Assembly (NCBI RefSeq): GCF_000699445.3
Contig: NC_067197.1
Coordinates: 22,923,809-22,987,808, forward strand
DNA: 64,000 nucleotides
DNA from: Schistosoma haematobium
Lineage: Eukaryota > Platyhelminthes > Trematoda > Strigeidida > Schistosomatidae
Direction of reading: 5' to 3'
Shown: positions 1 through 11,401 of the stretch, piece after piece
How the letters are laid out: each line of letters starts with the position of its first letter
How positions within the stretch are numbered: position 1 is the stretch's first letter
Position numbers and translations under genes: made by a program
Notes under the pieces: model-generated
The model's database searches: none
Seen by the model: only the letters and a program-made list of their open reading frames with translations
What the model was told of the DNA's origin: nothing

Positions 1-2518
1 CGGAGACAAACATTAAAAAAAGAATAACAAGTGGAAATAACTGGGAAGGAGGGAACAAGACAGAGTTGATTCAAGAATCCCGGTTGGTGGTTTATGATTC
101 TCCAATGAAGGATAACAGAAAAAACCAAGTAAGTAGATAATCTAACATTTTATCTATCGAAATTAATTATGTTCGTTTAATGCTATTTTGCTTATATAAA
201 TTTATAAATCTTTTACAATCTATTGTTATATTAAATGCAACAAAATCACATTTAATTTATTAAAGCAGTTTATATAGATTTCTCTACAACCGTCTTTGTT
301 TAAAACTAATTTTGATCTGAAAACTAACCGGAAATGTTTTCTGTTGATTACTTTTACGCAATTAGTGACCATTATATTGAGATACTTCAATACATTTTTG
401 CAGTTATTCCCATTTACTTGCCACCATAAATACGATCAAATTACAAATACATCTAGAAGTGGTCTCACAAAGGGAAATGTAAACATGTTTCAATGATAAG
501 TCTAATTAAACATCTCTGTGGTTGAAAGTAAACATCAGATAACCACTGTTGTAGCAAATTCTAGTTGGCTTTTTGAATATTAACAGATATAATCCATAAT
601 AACAATGAAGTTTTTGGAATGTATCATAATTTCTATTGAGAATTCCTTAAAATGTATACACATGGAACATTGAATAAAATAGTTTAAGATATGGTAAGTT
701 GAAAAAATATCTATTGTTTTGCTTAATCAGTAAACATCGGTACGTGGAAAACTGAATGACTCAGTAGTTCTTTGACGTGGGTGGCAAGTTGTGGTGTTTG
801 AATGAAATAATGATTCCTTCGTACTTGTTGAATGCTTGATTTCGAATTCCAAATACAGAACATTCGTTCATACTTATCTAGTACTTCTTGATCCGATTAC
901 GTTATTTCTGGGATTCTTAGTTCGTACTATAATTCAAATATTCCTAATCATCATAGAAGTTCATTTCGCCATATGAAACTAGGACTAAATAAACTGAAAG
1001 AGTCAGTTTTCAAATTTGTTTGTCTACGTTTCTATGACTATGAAGTCTGGATTGCTAAAAGGTTATCATTATACACAAGATCATTTTAACTTTCAATTTA
1101 TTTGTCAGACAAACAGATATGTACGTTATATTTTGTTATAGTTTGTGAAGTTTTACTTCTTGCATCAGCATCATACAGGCAACCACTAAAACGTTTCTGA
1201 TTGATTTTACAACGGATAGCTTGAAATTAGTCACTTAGTCATTGGATTTTTGTTTTTTATGCATTCAGAGATGCTCTCTTATTTTTATTTCTATTCTAGT
1301 CTGAAACACTTTTTCTTTTATCTCATCATAAATCTTAATGTGTATTATCGCAGTGAATATATTAGTAGCAACAATAATGATATATACACGATTCCTTTAA
1401 AGTTCAAAAGTGTCATATGAAAAGAAAACACAATTCAGTTCTGTTATTGGGTCACACAAACAGGCGAGAATGATATGTGAAGATGTGTTGTATAGTTTGT
1501 CTTATTCGTTGAAAAGTAAAGAGTCACTACTTAACAGGTTTCATGATGAACATTATACCTTTAGTTTTATTAATCCAATCTAAATGGTCTATACTTCCAG
1601 CTTCAATCACTGGTTTTTGTTAACCATTGATTTATACTCGTGGCAATACCTGTTTCACTTCCAACAGGAATGAAATATATCGGTCACAGTGTAATACTTT
1701 TATATAATGATTATTTATTTGTAGCGTGTTATGCGCTTAATTGTAATTTTATTATCTAACACATTTGAGCAAGGTTTTCGTATTCTCTGTCATTAACTCT
1801 GGACCAGTCGTGACTATTAAAGCACGTACTGGTTAGGTCTGATAATATCTTGTTTATATATTAGGTATACACTATCCATACTTCGAAACATGTTACTTAT
1901 GAACTGTAAAGTACTACAATCACAGAAGCGATTAGATTTGACAGACCTTTAAAGTAACCAAATGGATAGATTCATACATAATTCATATTACTTAAACATA
2001 TGAAACATAAAATGATTCATAGAAATATCATATAAGTTTATCAAAGTGTTTAACCAACAACCATACAGAACATGATAAACAAGTAGACCTCACAAGTAAA
2101 CATACGTACTAACAATAAAAAAACACAACAACTTAACTATTGATAGTTTAAACCTTATTTTATGGTGATATGATTAAATTAATCAATTAATCTAAAAGTA
2201 TTAGTGAATAATTATTTTTTTTATAGTTTGTTTCTTTAATTCTAATACAAATCAAAGATATTGGTTAGAGTACTAATACAAAGAGAGAATTGTTTGTTTG
2301 TTTTTTTCTCTTAAATTATCAGTATTGATTAGAACAAATAGGTCAATATTTATTACTTAGCGATTTGTTAATTAAAAAAAGGAATAATTTGAGTTTCTTG
2401 ATTTTGTGTTCACCGATTTTCTCTTTCTCTTTTAATATTTACTATGCATCAGTTTAATTAAATCTAAATAAACTTTATTGCATCGTTATTCCGAACAGCT
2501 GTTATGCTATTCATGGTT
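1..2518. other. AT-rich non-coding stretch
   Basis: I see no gene, RNA or recognisable element here. Open frames are short, biased to Phe/Ile/Lys/Asn and have no family resemblance. Poly-A and poly-T runs are frequent, as is typical of fluke intergenic DNA. Confidence 0.5.
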
Positions 2519-2990
2519 GATATTTCACATCGATGTCTAAAACAATCACATTTATCCGACGGTATACAAATATACTACTTCTTGCTCTGCTTGGTAGAAT
2601 GGGCTTCGACATCGTGATTTCCGAAGATTCTTGACTTTCACTATAGGCGCCATAATTAATGTAAATGAAGATCCTTGAACTCCCAGGACAGAGTTTGGAT
2701 TGTTTATTCTGGTTAGGATTTGTTGACAAGGTTGTTTACTACGAGATGTGTTTGCTGATGCCATGCCCAACACTCCCATTTCATTCAGGCTTAAAACCGG
2801 CAGCAATCCTAGAAGAGCTACAGATAAAGGCCTCCTGCAGCTACACTGACTGTCTTAACCTTCATTTGCTTCTGTGTATGGGATAGAAGGACTATGAGAT
2901 CTACAAATTCCAAATCGACCAGTTACATCCAAGCCGTCGATTGCAATTCGTGCTTCCCTTGAGATGTAGAGGTCTTGACATGATGTTCGA
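2519..2990 (-). mobile_element. Degenerate SR2-like RTE fragments
   Basis: Two old pieces of the same RTE family as the neighbour at 3175-5655, both on the minus strand. Positions 2519-2840 match the 5' leader and first codons of that element (the segment equivalent to the GCCGGTCCCAAGC leader is still recognisable). Positions 2845-2990 match the reverse transcriptase region that normally encodes [15 protein letters not shown]. The middle of the element is missing between them. Many indels and stops show that this copy is much older than its neighbour. Confidence 0.7.
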
Positions 2991-2994
2991 CATG

Positions 2995-3174
2995 TTGTCT
3001 TGTAAATTTCTTCTCGCTGCGCCGATATAAAATGTAGCAACTGAGACAAGTGTACACTGATGCCACTTATGATATTGATAATGACTGACTGATCGTAATT
3101 CCGTTCGTAAATATACAAACCTATTTACACTTTATTTAATATAGGTTCAAAAGAATACTGGTAATTCCTTCAGA
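2995..3174 (-). repeat. Interspersed repeat R1, distal half
   Basis: The reverse complement of this segment matches 9476-9632, for example AGTATTCTTTTG followed by an AT-rich stretch, a GATCAGTC block and GCAGCGAGAA. It is one half of a repeat split by the RTE insertion at 3175-5655. The other half is at 5656-5790. The segment TTCCTTCAGA at 3165-3174 is one of the two target-duplication copies. Confidence 0.75.
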
Positions 3175-5655
3175 CACTTACTCACTTACTTACGCCTGTT
3201 ACTCCTCGTGAAGGAGCATAGGCCGCTCACAACCATTCTCCATCCAACCCTGTCATGGGCAATCCTTAACAGTTCTTTCCAGTTGTTATTCATCCTTTTC
3301 ATATCTGATTCTATTTCCCAACGTAGTGTGCTCTCTGGCCTTCTTTTCCGCTTCCCTCCAGGATTCCAATTTAACGCTTGCCTCGTGATGCAGTTTGGTG
3401 GTTTCCACAATGTATGTCCTATCCATTTCCATCGTCTTTTCCTAATTTCCTCTTCAACTGGAAGCTGGTTTGTTCTCTCCCACAGAAGGCTGTTGCTGAT
3501 GGTATCCTACCAATGGATGTTGAGTATCTTGCACAGACAACTATTTATAAATACTTGTACCTTATTGATGGTGGTTGTTGTAGTTCTTCAAGTTTCAGCT
3601 CCGTACAGTAGAACTGCATTGACGTTCGTATTGAAGATTCTGACTTTAATATTGGTTGAAAGTTGCTTTGAGTTCCACATGTTCTTCAGTTGTAGGAATT
3701 CGGCCCTTGCTTTGCCAATCCTCGCCTTCACGTCTGCATCGGATCCTCCTTGTTCATCGATGATGCTTCCCAGGTATATGAAGGACGCTACATCTTCCAG
3801 AGTTTCGCCATCAAGAGTGATTTGATCGGTGTTTTCCGCTTTGAATTTGAGGACCTTAGTTTTCCCTTTGTGTATGCTGAGGCCTACTGATGCAGAGACT
3901 GCTGCTACACTGGCTGTCTTCATCTGCATCTGTTCGTGTGTACGTGATAGGAGGGCTAGGTCATCTGCGAAGTCCAAATCGTCTAATTGATTCTGAGCTG
4001 TCCACTGTATTCCGTGTTTTCCTTCAGATGTCGAGGTCTTCATAATCCAGTCGACAACCAGAAGAAAGAGGAAGGGAGAGAGTAAACAGCCTTGTCTGAC
4101 TCCGGTCCTTACTTGGAATGCATCTGTCAGCCGTCCTCCATGCACGACTTTGCACTGTAGTCTGTCGTGCGATTTCCGGATAATATTGACAGTCTTCTCA
4201 GGAACTCCGTAGTGTCGAAGAAATTTCCATAATGTCCTCCTATCTACACTGTCGAATGCCTTTTCATAATCAATGAAGTTGATGTATAGTGATGAGTTCC
4301 ACTCAACTGATTGTTCGACGATGATCCGTAGTGTTGCAATTTGGTCTGTGCACGACCGATCCTTACGGAATCCAGCTTGTTGATCTCGAAGTTGGGTGTC
4401 TGCTGCGTCTTTCATCCGGTTCAGAAACACTCTGTTGAAGACTTTCCCTGGTATTGACAGTAGTGTAATGCCACTGTAGTTTTCACATTTGCTCAGATCT
4501 CGTTTCTTTGGAATCTTGACGAGGTGTCCTTCTTTCCAATCCATCGGCACTTGTTCCTCCTCCCAAATCTTTTTGAATAGAAGATAAAGCATGCTTGTGG
4601 TTGCTGTTTGTCCACTTGTCCAGTTCATTTTTAGCTTCAGTTTTAAATTGGCTACAACTAGGTGGTGATCTGAAGCTATGTCAGCACCTCTCCTGGTTCT
4701 CACATCTTCCATTGTTCTTCGGAATTTTTTGTTGATGCAAATATGATCTATCAGGTTCTCTGTAGTGTGGTCCGGTGAGATCCATGTAGCCTTGTGTATA
4801 CGCTTGTGTGGAAATATTGTGCCTCCTATGACCAATTTGTTGAATGCACATAGATTTGCAAATCTTTCTCCATTTTCGTTTCTTTCTTCCAGTCCATGTC
4901 GTTTCATAATATCTTCATATCCAGTGTTGTCTATTCCGACTTTGGCATTTAGATCTCCCATCAGATTAGTTAGGTCCTTCCTTGGGCATTTCTCAATGAT
5001 TGACTGTAGCCGCTCGTAGAACTGATCTTTAATGTCGTCGTTGCCATCATTGGTGGGTGCATAACATTGGATAATATTCATTAAGATCCCTTCCTTCTTT
5101 GTTTTGAATGATGCTTTGATGATTCTGGATCCGTGAGATTCCCATCCTACAAGTGCATTTCGTGCTACGTTGGACAGCATAAGAGCGACTCCCTGAGTGT
5201 GTGGAGCATTGTCCTCTTCGTGACCGGAGTATAGCAGCATCTCTCCCGTAGCTAGCCTTTTCTGTCCAGCTTGGGTCCAGTGGGTTTCGCTGATTCCCAG
5301 TACTGCTAAGTTGTATCTCCTCATTTCCATTGCTATTTGACTGGTCTTACCGGTTTCCCACATTGTTCGAACGTTCCATATACCTATAAAAATTTTTGCT
5401 CTGGTTGTTAGAAGGGGCATCGGCTTCGTGGCTTCCGAAGGAGCTCGGCTTTCACCATGAAGCGTCATAATTCTTCTAAATGAAGACCTTCTAACTCCCA
5501 GAGCAGAGTTAAAATGGTTTGGATTATTTTTTCTGGTAAGCGTTTTTTTAGCGAGTTAGTTTTCTACGGGATTGGGACGCTAACCCCATGCCCAACCCTC
5601 CTCCTTTACCCGGGCTTGGGACCGGCAGTAATTCTACAAGAGCTACAGGTGGAGT
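3175..5655 (-). mobile_element. SR2-like RTE non-LTR retrotransposon
   Basis: A nearly full-span RTE-clade LINE on the minus strand. From its 5' end (about 5655) it has a leader of about 185 bp, an endonuclease-reverse transcriptase frame starting near 5468, and a short 3' end finishing in GTAAG-type short repeats (3175-3195). It sits inside repeat R1. The flanks read TCTGAACGAA on one side and TCTGAAGGAA on the other, consistent with a target-site duplication of about 10 bp, and an empty version of the site is at 9470-9490. An internal deletion removed most of the linker between endonuclease and reverse transcriptase. Autonomy is therefore doubtful. Confidence 0.9.
3186..5468 (-). pseudogene. 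RTE endonuclease-reverse transcriptase, one in-frame TGA
   Basis: This would encode the element's single polyprotein: an APE-type endonuclease that nicks target DNA and a reverse transcriptase that copies the element RNA there. The endonuclease region (about residues 25-265) shows [19 protein letters not shown] and SDHH. The reverse transcriptase shows [28 protein letters not shown] and FADDLALL, an intact catalytic Asp pair. Residues near 270-285 (KMNWTSGQTATTSMLYLLF) jump from linker to the RT palm, so an in-frame deletion of probably 200 or more codons has occurred. After GAET there is a TGA at 3588-3590, then the same frame stays open to 3186 with the normal C-terminus ([29 protein letters not shown]). 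The TGA replaces the Trp codon of other copies. Confidence 0.9.
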
Positions 5656-5790
5656 TTCGTTCAGATAACTAGTAATTAATTATTTTACTTTATATTATGT
5701 GAGATCACGGCGAAGATACAATTTATAAACGAACCAATCAGATAATAGATTGAAGATCATGGACTTGCGTTCGACAGTATCAATAAAAGT
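5656..5790 (-). repeat. Interspersed repeat R1, proximal half
   Basis: The reverse complement matches 9390-9475 (ATCTATTATCTGATTGGTTCG, GCCGTGATCTCAC, TAACTAGTAA-type blocks). It was separated from the half at 2995-3174 by the RTE insertion. Confidence 0.75.
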
Positions 5791-6134
5791 GCTACAGACA
5801 GAGTTTTAGAAGCTTCTTTCTACTAGGATAATTCATATTACACTGTGAATGAATGATTGGTACATTGCTAAGTGTTAACTTCAATAAGTCAGGGTAAACT
5901 CTTCAACACATTTGCTTTCATTCATCACTCGATATTTGGAACGATGTTAGCGAAAGTGAAAATAGATTATATCTGTATATTTTAATTAACAATAAGTCCT
6001 CATGTTAGTCACATTATTGCTCTAATTCAATTTTCAACAGTTCGGTTTATTCCACTATTGACAAATTTGACTAAACCGTGATCATTCTTGGTTGCTATAT
6101 GCAAATCTCGCACACGTTGCACAAGATAGTGGCT
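5791..6134. other. Non-coding spacer
   Basis: No gene or recognised repeat seen. Confidence 0.4.
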
Positions 6135-6300
6135 AGCTCAACTCAGTAGCTAAGTGGTTAACTTAATGGCAGCGAAAACAGACGTTACGGGGTTCGAGTT
6201 GCGGAGTGAACACTGAATTCACAATGAAGGTAAAGCCACGAGACGAGTCCCCAGGAAGACGAAACGAACATAATGGAATTCCATGCAAGCCGTCATTCAA
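6135..6300 (+). mobile_element. Old tRNA-derived SINE with hammerhead relic
   Basis: A perfect pol III box A consensus (TAGCTAAGTGG, about 6147-6157) is followed by a box B-like GGTTCGAGTTG at 6191-6201. About 45 bp later comes a hammerhead-like core: GACGAGTCC, a short loop, then GACGAAACG (6242-6266), the arrangement of the schistosome S-malpha family. Helix I and the CTGA of the core are damaged, so cleavage is not expected. The copy lies just outside the left arm of the large inverted repeat. Confidence 0.6.
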
Positions 6301-7458
6301 CCCTGATATTAGATACTTTATTAAGCTTGAGATTAGTTTACTGTTTTAATATTTTTGATTTCCTTTTAAACGATTATACACTATCAATCATAGAACCATT
6401 ACTCAGATGTAAGTCATTAACAGTCAATAATCTTTACGTCCTCTCTTTCAATTCACAAACGAAAATGAGGAAAAACACCTGCTTTATACAGGGATTAATT
6501 AGTAACACACAACAGATAATCATTCGCCTTACAATGTTTGTTGCTCATTAACAATCGTCACGCATGTAGAATATCACTCATGAATTACTAAACTCCATAG
6601 ACTAATTTCTGAGTGTATATTTCCACAAAATCATAGGCTATTTAATTATAAGTATAAAATCCAGGAACCAATTTAGTGTTTATGACAAGTAAAATATCTT
6701 AATATGCTGTTATTGATTTTCTGATAATAATAATAATACTGGCATAGGTCTTTGTTGTAGTCTGTTCTCCTTTACTTTCTTTTGTGTCTGTTACCTGCCC
6801 ATGTATAAACAAAAAAGCAGACTAAAGTTCTACTTCTTTATGGGAATTTAGCATATCAGTTTGTATATAGCTTCAATACATATCAATTCAACAAGTGAAT
6901 CAATGAATTTGTAAGATTGATCTGGAGAAAACTAAAGGTCCTGTTTGTTTACAGGGTAGATATTGAGTAACCACAATGAGATTATTTCCTGTTCATGTTT
7001 TTCACAAAAGTGTGTCGTTTTTATAAATGTATAATATTCATAATCTACATTATGTAACAAAACGCTGTTTACTTCATGTATTAATAAAGAGCAAATGACG
7101 AGTGAAAAATTCAAGTCTAATTTCAAAACAGCAAAAGGCTGTAAATTTGGGACGAATTAAAAACTCAATACCGAAATATTTTTCAAGATGGCCATTTAAG
7201 TTAAAAAATATTCACAAATGTTTAAGTCATTGTTACGATGTTATTAGCAGTTCATGCTTGAGTTCCATCAGTTCTCAATCGTGCTCAATCATCTTCTATT
7301 GTATTCTGTGAATAACTACCTTACACCAGATACAATTGGATCCCTCTGATCATGACTTTTCACCAGAAATCAGGACATTTTCTCACAATAACATTCAGTG
7401 ATTTCCACAAAAACCCCATACTCATAATTTAAATACTATTCCTAGCAGATTTTGATAA

Positions 7459-7811
7459 AAATACCAGAATTATTTCAGACACAATGCCAACATTATATAT
7501 ATGTCCGTTAAGAAATGACATAAATATTTAATGAGGTACCAATCGTCATTCAACTCCATCACAATACTAGGAAAGTTTTTGTTTAAACAAGTTAAGATTC
7601 CCGTAAACAGAAGCCATATTTATAGTTCCTAAATAAATAGAATAGAACAATGTTTACTGGTGCATAGATAATTAGTGCACGTAATTTTTAAGTATATCTT
7701 ACATCTTATTATTAACATTTACTATACGTTATGTGAAAGGTAAGTAACTCATTAATAGCTTTGAATTGAGTTGATTTTCAAGGATTATAGTGGTCTGATA
7801 CATATCTTTGT
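7459..7811 (+). repeat. Internal block A (repeated at 8875-9227)
   Basis: A 353-bp block starting at AAATACCAGAATTATTTCAG and ending ATATCTTTGT, nearly identical to 8875-9227. The second copy is joined directly to a copy of block C (8087-8220 versus 9228-9361), while here A and C are separated by 275 bp (7812-8086). The same layout appears mirror-imaged in the right arm. Confidence 0.9.
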
Positions 7812-8086
7812 AATATTAAAGATTCCCATTGTGAAAATTAGAACAACACATATAAGCGAACAATTGTTTTCAATTAGATCGTCATCAGGCTTTACTCTAA
7901 TATACATGAATATTTATACGAAAATTTTTAAACCAATCAAGGCAATATGGGTCAATAATCACAATGAAATAGAATAAGTCACTACACATAATAGGTAAAA
8001 GTACAAGTTGATAGTAGGAAGACAGGTGAACTGATAATAGTGAGAATAATAAAATACAATAATTAAACTCTTATCAATAGTTAAGC

Positions 8087-8220
8087 GTTCCTACTTTAGG
8101 TAAATTATTTATTAATACAATTGATCTACAAGTTTTATTACCAACTCACTATACCGTCTAATTATAAGTTTATCAACCTACTGGAATCAGAGATGTAATT
8201 AAATTTAGAAGTTTCTATTT
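8087..8220 (+). repeat. Internal block C (repeated at 9228-9361)
   Basis: A 134-bp block starting GTTCCTACTTTAGG, repeated at 9228-9361 with a few substitutions. Together with block A it defines a partial tandem duplication inside the arm. Confidence 0.88.
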
Positions 8221-8689
8221 ACGTATCATCATTTTTAGCGTGAGCCAATGTAGATTTATTAACTATATACTATATAAGATATAAGTCTTGTATTATTGAT
8301 CACAGAATATTTCACTTGTTTGAGTAAACACTATGTAAAGAAACACTAATTATTTTCAATGCACATAAATTTACAGAAGTAGTCAAATCTATCAAGAAAT
8401 AATCACAATAATTAATTCACTTAGCTTAAATGCATTCATTCATTTACAAATTTTGTATGCTCGGTAAAACAAACACTGATTAACCTTTCAATATGGCAAA
8501 TAAAGTCATGATAGTGTTGTCATACCAATCAAATAAACAAAGCCTTGTCTGACTTCGTATTCAATTTAACTTTCAAATACAATAGAAGGGGAAATCGGAT
8601 CATTCAATAAGTTGAACATGTAATTGAGATTAGTAGTGAGTTATTAATCGTTCATAAAGGGTTCATTGTAAAAGTGATTTCGACGAGAC

Positions 8690-8875
8690 TATAATTTATG
8701 TTTGACCTTTGAGCGATGTTTAAGTGACCTTGGGGTTGTCCACCTTCTAACTAGGACTGATTGAGGGTTATAAATCAGTGTGAGGAATCCTTATTACGAT
8801 TTACAGTTGGTAGTTAAATTTGGGAACTAGGTTTTAATTACGAACTGATATTAGCTAAAATTTCAAAACTCTACA
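8690..8875 (+). repeat. Interspersed repeat R2
   Basis: Contains motifs such as AAGTGACC, TTATAAATCAGTGTGAGG and ACGAACTGA. It is similar in order and spacing to 21830-22010. The mirror copy is at 11912-12097. No coding capacity. Confidence 0.65.
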
Positions 8876-9385
8876 AATACCAGAATTATTTCAGACACAA
8901 TGCCAACATTATATATATGTCCGTTAAGAAATGACATAAATATTTAATGAGGTACCAATCGTCATTCAACTCCATCACAATACTAGGAAAGTTTTTGTTT
9001 AAACAAGTTAAGATTCCCGTAAACAGAAGCCATATTTATAGTTCCTAAATAAATAGAATAGAACAATGTTTACTGGTGCATAGATAATTAATGCACGTAA
9101 TTTTTAAGTATATCTTACATCTTATTATTAACATTTACTATACGTTATGTGAAAGGTAAGTAACTCATTAATAGCTTTGAATTGAGTTGATTTTCAAGGA
9201 TTATAGTGGTCTGATACATATCTTTGTGTTCCTACTTTAGGTAAATTATTTATTAATACAATTGATCTACAATTTTTATTACCAACTCACTATACCATCT
9301 AATTATAAGTTTATCAACCTACTGGAATCAGAGACATAATTAAATTTAGAAGTTTCTGTTTATGCTTGAACCTTGAATGTGTAAT

Positions 9386-11401
9386 CTATTATCTGTTTGG
9401 TTCGTCCATAAATTGTAGTCTCGCCGTGATCTCACGTATTATAAAGTAAAATAATTACCTACTAGTTATCTGAACGAATCCCCAGTATTCTTTTGGACCA
9501 ATATAAAATAAAGGTTAAATAGGTTTTTATATTTACCGAAGGGAAGTACGATCAGTCCGTCATTATCAATATCATAACCGGTAGTAGCGTGCACTTGTCC
9601 CAGTTGCTACATTATTATCGACGCAGCGAGAAACTAATAATATGAGGACCATAGGATAAAAAATAAAATCAAAACTACTGGGTATCTAAATGTAATAAAT
9701 GTAGTTGAAATTTTTTGATCGAAGGAAGGAAACTTGGGGATTATACTTAACTCAAGACTTAGAGGAAGATGGAAAATAAATGAAACTTCTCCATTGAGAC
9801 TGATTTTGTGAGATTTCATCTCACGTCTCAAACCACTGAATACGATTATCATGCGATCCCCAGGAAATCGACAGATTGATACTTGACAGGCTAGTAGTCA
9901 ATAGCTTCAAAAATTGTGGCCATATCTTGATTTGGAATTCCCTAGCTACTTTTCAAACCATTCTAATAACCAACATTGCAAGACGAGGCATTCAGTGGTT
10001 CATCAACAGAATGTACAAATAAACTTTAATACGTTCATAAGTCAACTAGGAAAATACAAAGAATACTTGCAATATATAAACTATGTTGTGCGAGATTTTT
10101 ATCAAACACAACAGTTTCCTCCCAAGCTGATATTTAAATTAAATGGTATATAAACAAATGGCATTTAGTGAATCGCATCATATAAATGTCTCAAAGATAA
10201 TTTATTAACACTCATATCGAATATGTTTTTTTTTAAAAAGGAAGCTTGACCATACCGATACTGAAAATACTTTTTTCGGAAATCTATGCAAAATATGTTT
10301 CCTCCTTTATAGTGTATTGCACTGTGTAAAAAAAGTAATAGAAGAGAAATAATTTATGTAAGTTAACAATCAATACTGACATATAAATGTTTATTATTGT
10401 AAGTTTTTAGTTCCTATTTTGTCCTTTATTAATATTCGAAACTTGGTTACTCGAATAAACGCTATATTATACAAGTTTCGACTGTAATGTAATCATTAGG
10501 GAGAAACAATTGAATATTTTAAGAATCATCAAATTTGTTTCTTTTTAACAACACTTTCTTCGTCATGTGGTTTTGTAATCTATGATCACGTGCACTAAAA
10601 TATGTAGTACCTATCAGGTGCTATTCAATTTTCAGAGAATTAAGTTGTACTACACAATAATTCTTGTGGCTAACTTTGATTTTAAGTACTTCAGATAGTT
10701 TATGATATGATCCTTTAAAGGTATTTCGTTTTATATGAATAGCACATGATGATCGATTCGGTTTTCGTGATATAACTTTGTGTGAATATATAAAGTTTTA
10801 CAGTCCTGAATATTATAATCTGAACTTGACATACATAAGAAAAGTGCGAACATAGATTTCCTTAGCTACACTACATAATGAATAAATAATGCATGATATG
10901 AACAAGCCGCTACCAAGTCGCTTTTAAACTGCTCTGCTAAACTATAAAGCTTAGTTGCAAATCACTTCCTAAATTTATTCCAGTTACCAACAATTTTATC
11001 TGACGGCTATGTGAAACGAAATAACTTTTCCTAGAACACCTTGTTGGAAATTAAGGTCCCAAACACCATATTTATAACAGAGTCAATAGATTCGCCGTAT
11101 ATACTACTATAGCTGTCAACATTATGCGTAACAGAGCGACATTTTCTTCAAACGTCCAAAGGAAATTTTTGAGGAACGGTATAGGGTAAGCACACTATTT
11201 TAAATTATTCAGTTTTGTATTTGAATTATTACACCCAAAAATTCATAATCAAATATTTAAATATATCTGTTAAAGACACCTAAGTAAGATAAACACCTTC
11301 GTACATCATAATTATAATGTAGTCGCATTATTCAGTGGTATTTTTGAAAACAGAACGGAATGGTATACATTACATATGGATACTATAAACCTAGTAATTA
11401 A
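9386..11401. other. Spacer between inverted arms
   Basis: The unique 2,016-bp centre of the large inverted repeat. Its left edge is repeat R1 (9390-9640). The rest is AT-rich with no recognised gene. Short open frames at 9634-9852 (minus) and 9914-10153 (plus) have no recognisable domains. Confidence 0.8.
9390..9640 (+). repeat. Repeat R1, uninterrupted copy
   Basis: An uninterrupted version of the repeat that is split by an RTE at 3175-5655. Positions 9390-9475 match the reverse complement of 5656-5790, and 9476-9632 match that of 2995-3174. The join TATCTGAACGAATCCCCAG marks the pre-insertion site. Confidence 0.75.

Larger units (their letters stand above)
6444..9385 (+). repeat. Left arm of 7.9-kb inverted repeat
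   Basis: Every position x in this arm pairs with 20787-x in 11402-14343. I checked this at 6444, 7102-7126, 7771, 7977, 8240, 8881, 9241 and 9361 and found no net indel. Only a few substitutions were seen by eye, for example near 6459, 6756 and 9115. It contains no convincing gene. Inside it are the block A at 7459-7811, its repeat at 8875-9227, and an R2-type repeat at about 8690-8875. Confidence 0.95.

Noticed and set aside
2552..2806. Minus-strand frames that look like small proteins
   Set aside because: They follow the decayed 5' end of an RTE in the wrong or broken frame.
6932..7311. Two frames duplicated exactly in the right arm
   Set aside because: Same reason: part of the 2.9-kb inverted arms, with no domain or codon signal.
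7771..7977. 68-codon frame repeated identically at 12810-13016
   Set aside because: Its conservation is explained by the inverted duplication of the whole arm, not by selection on a protein. Composition is typical of random AT-rich DNA.
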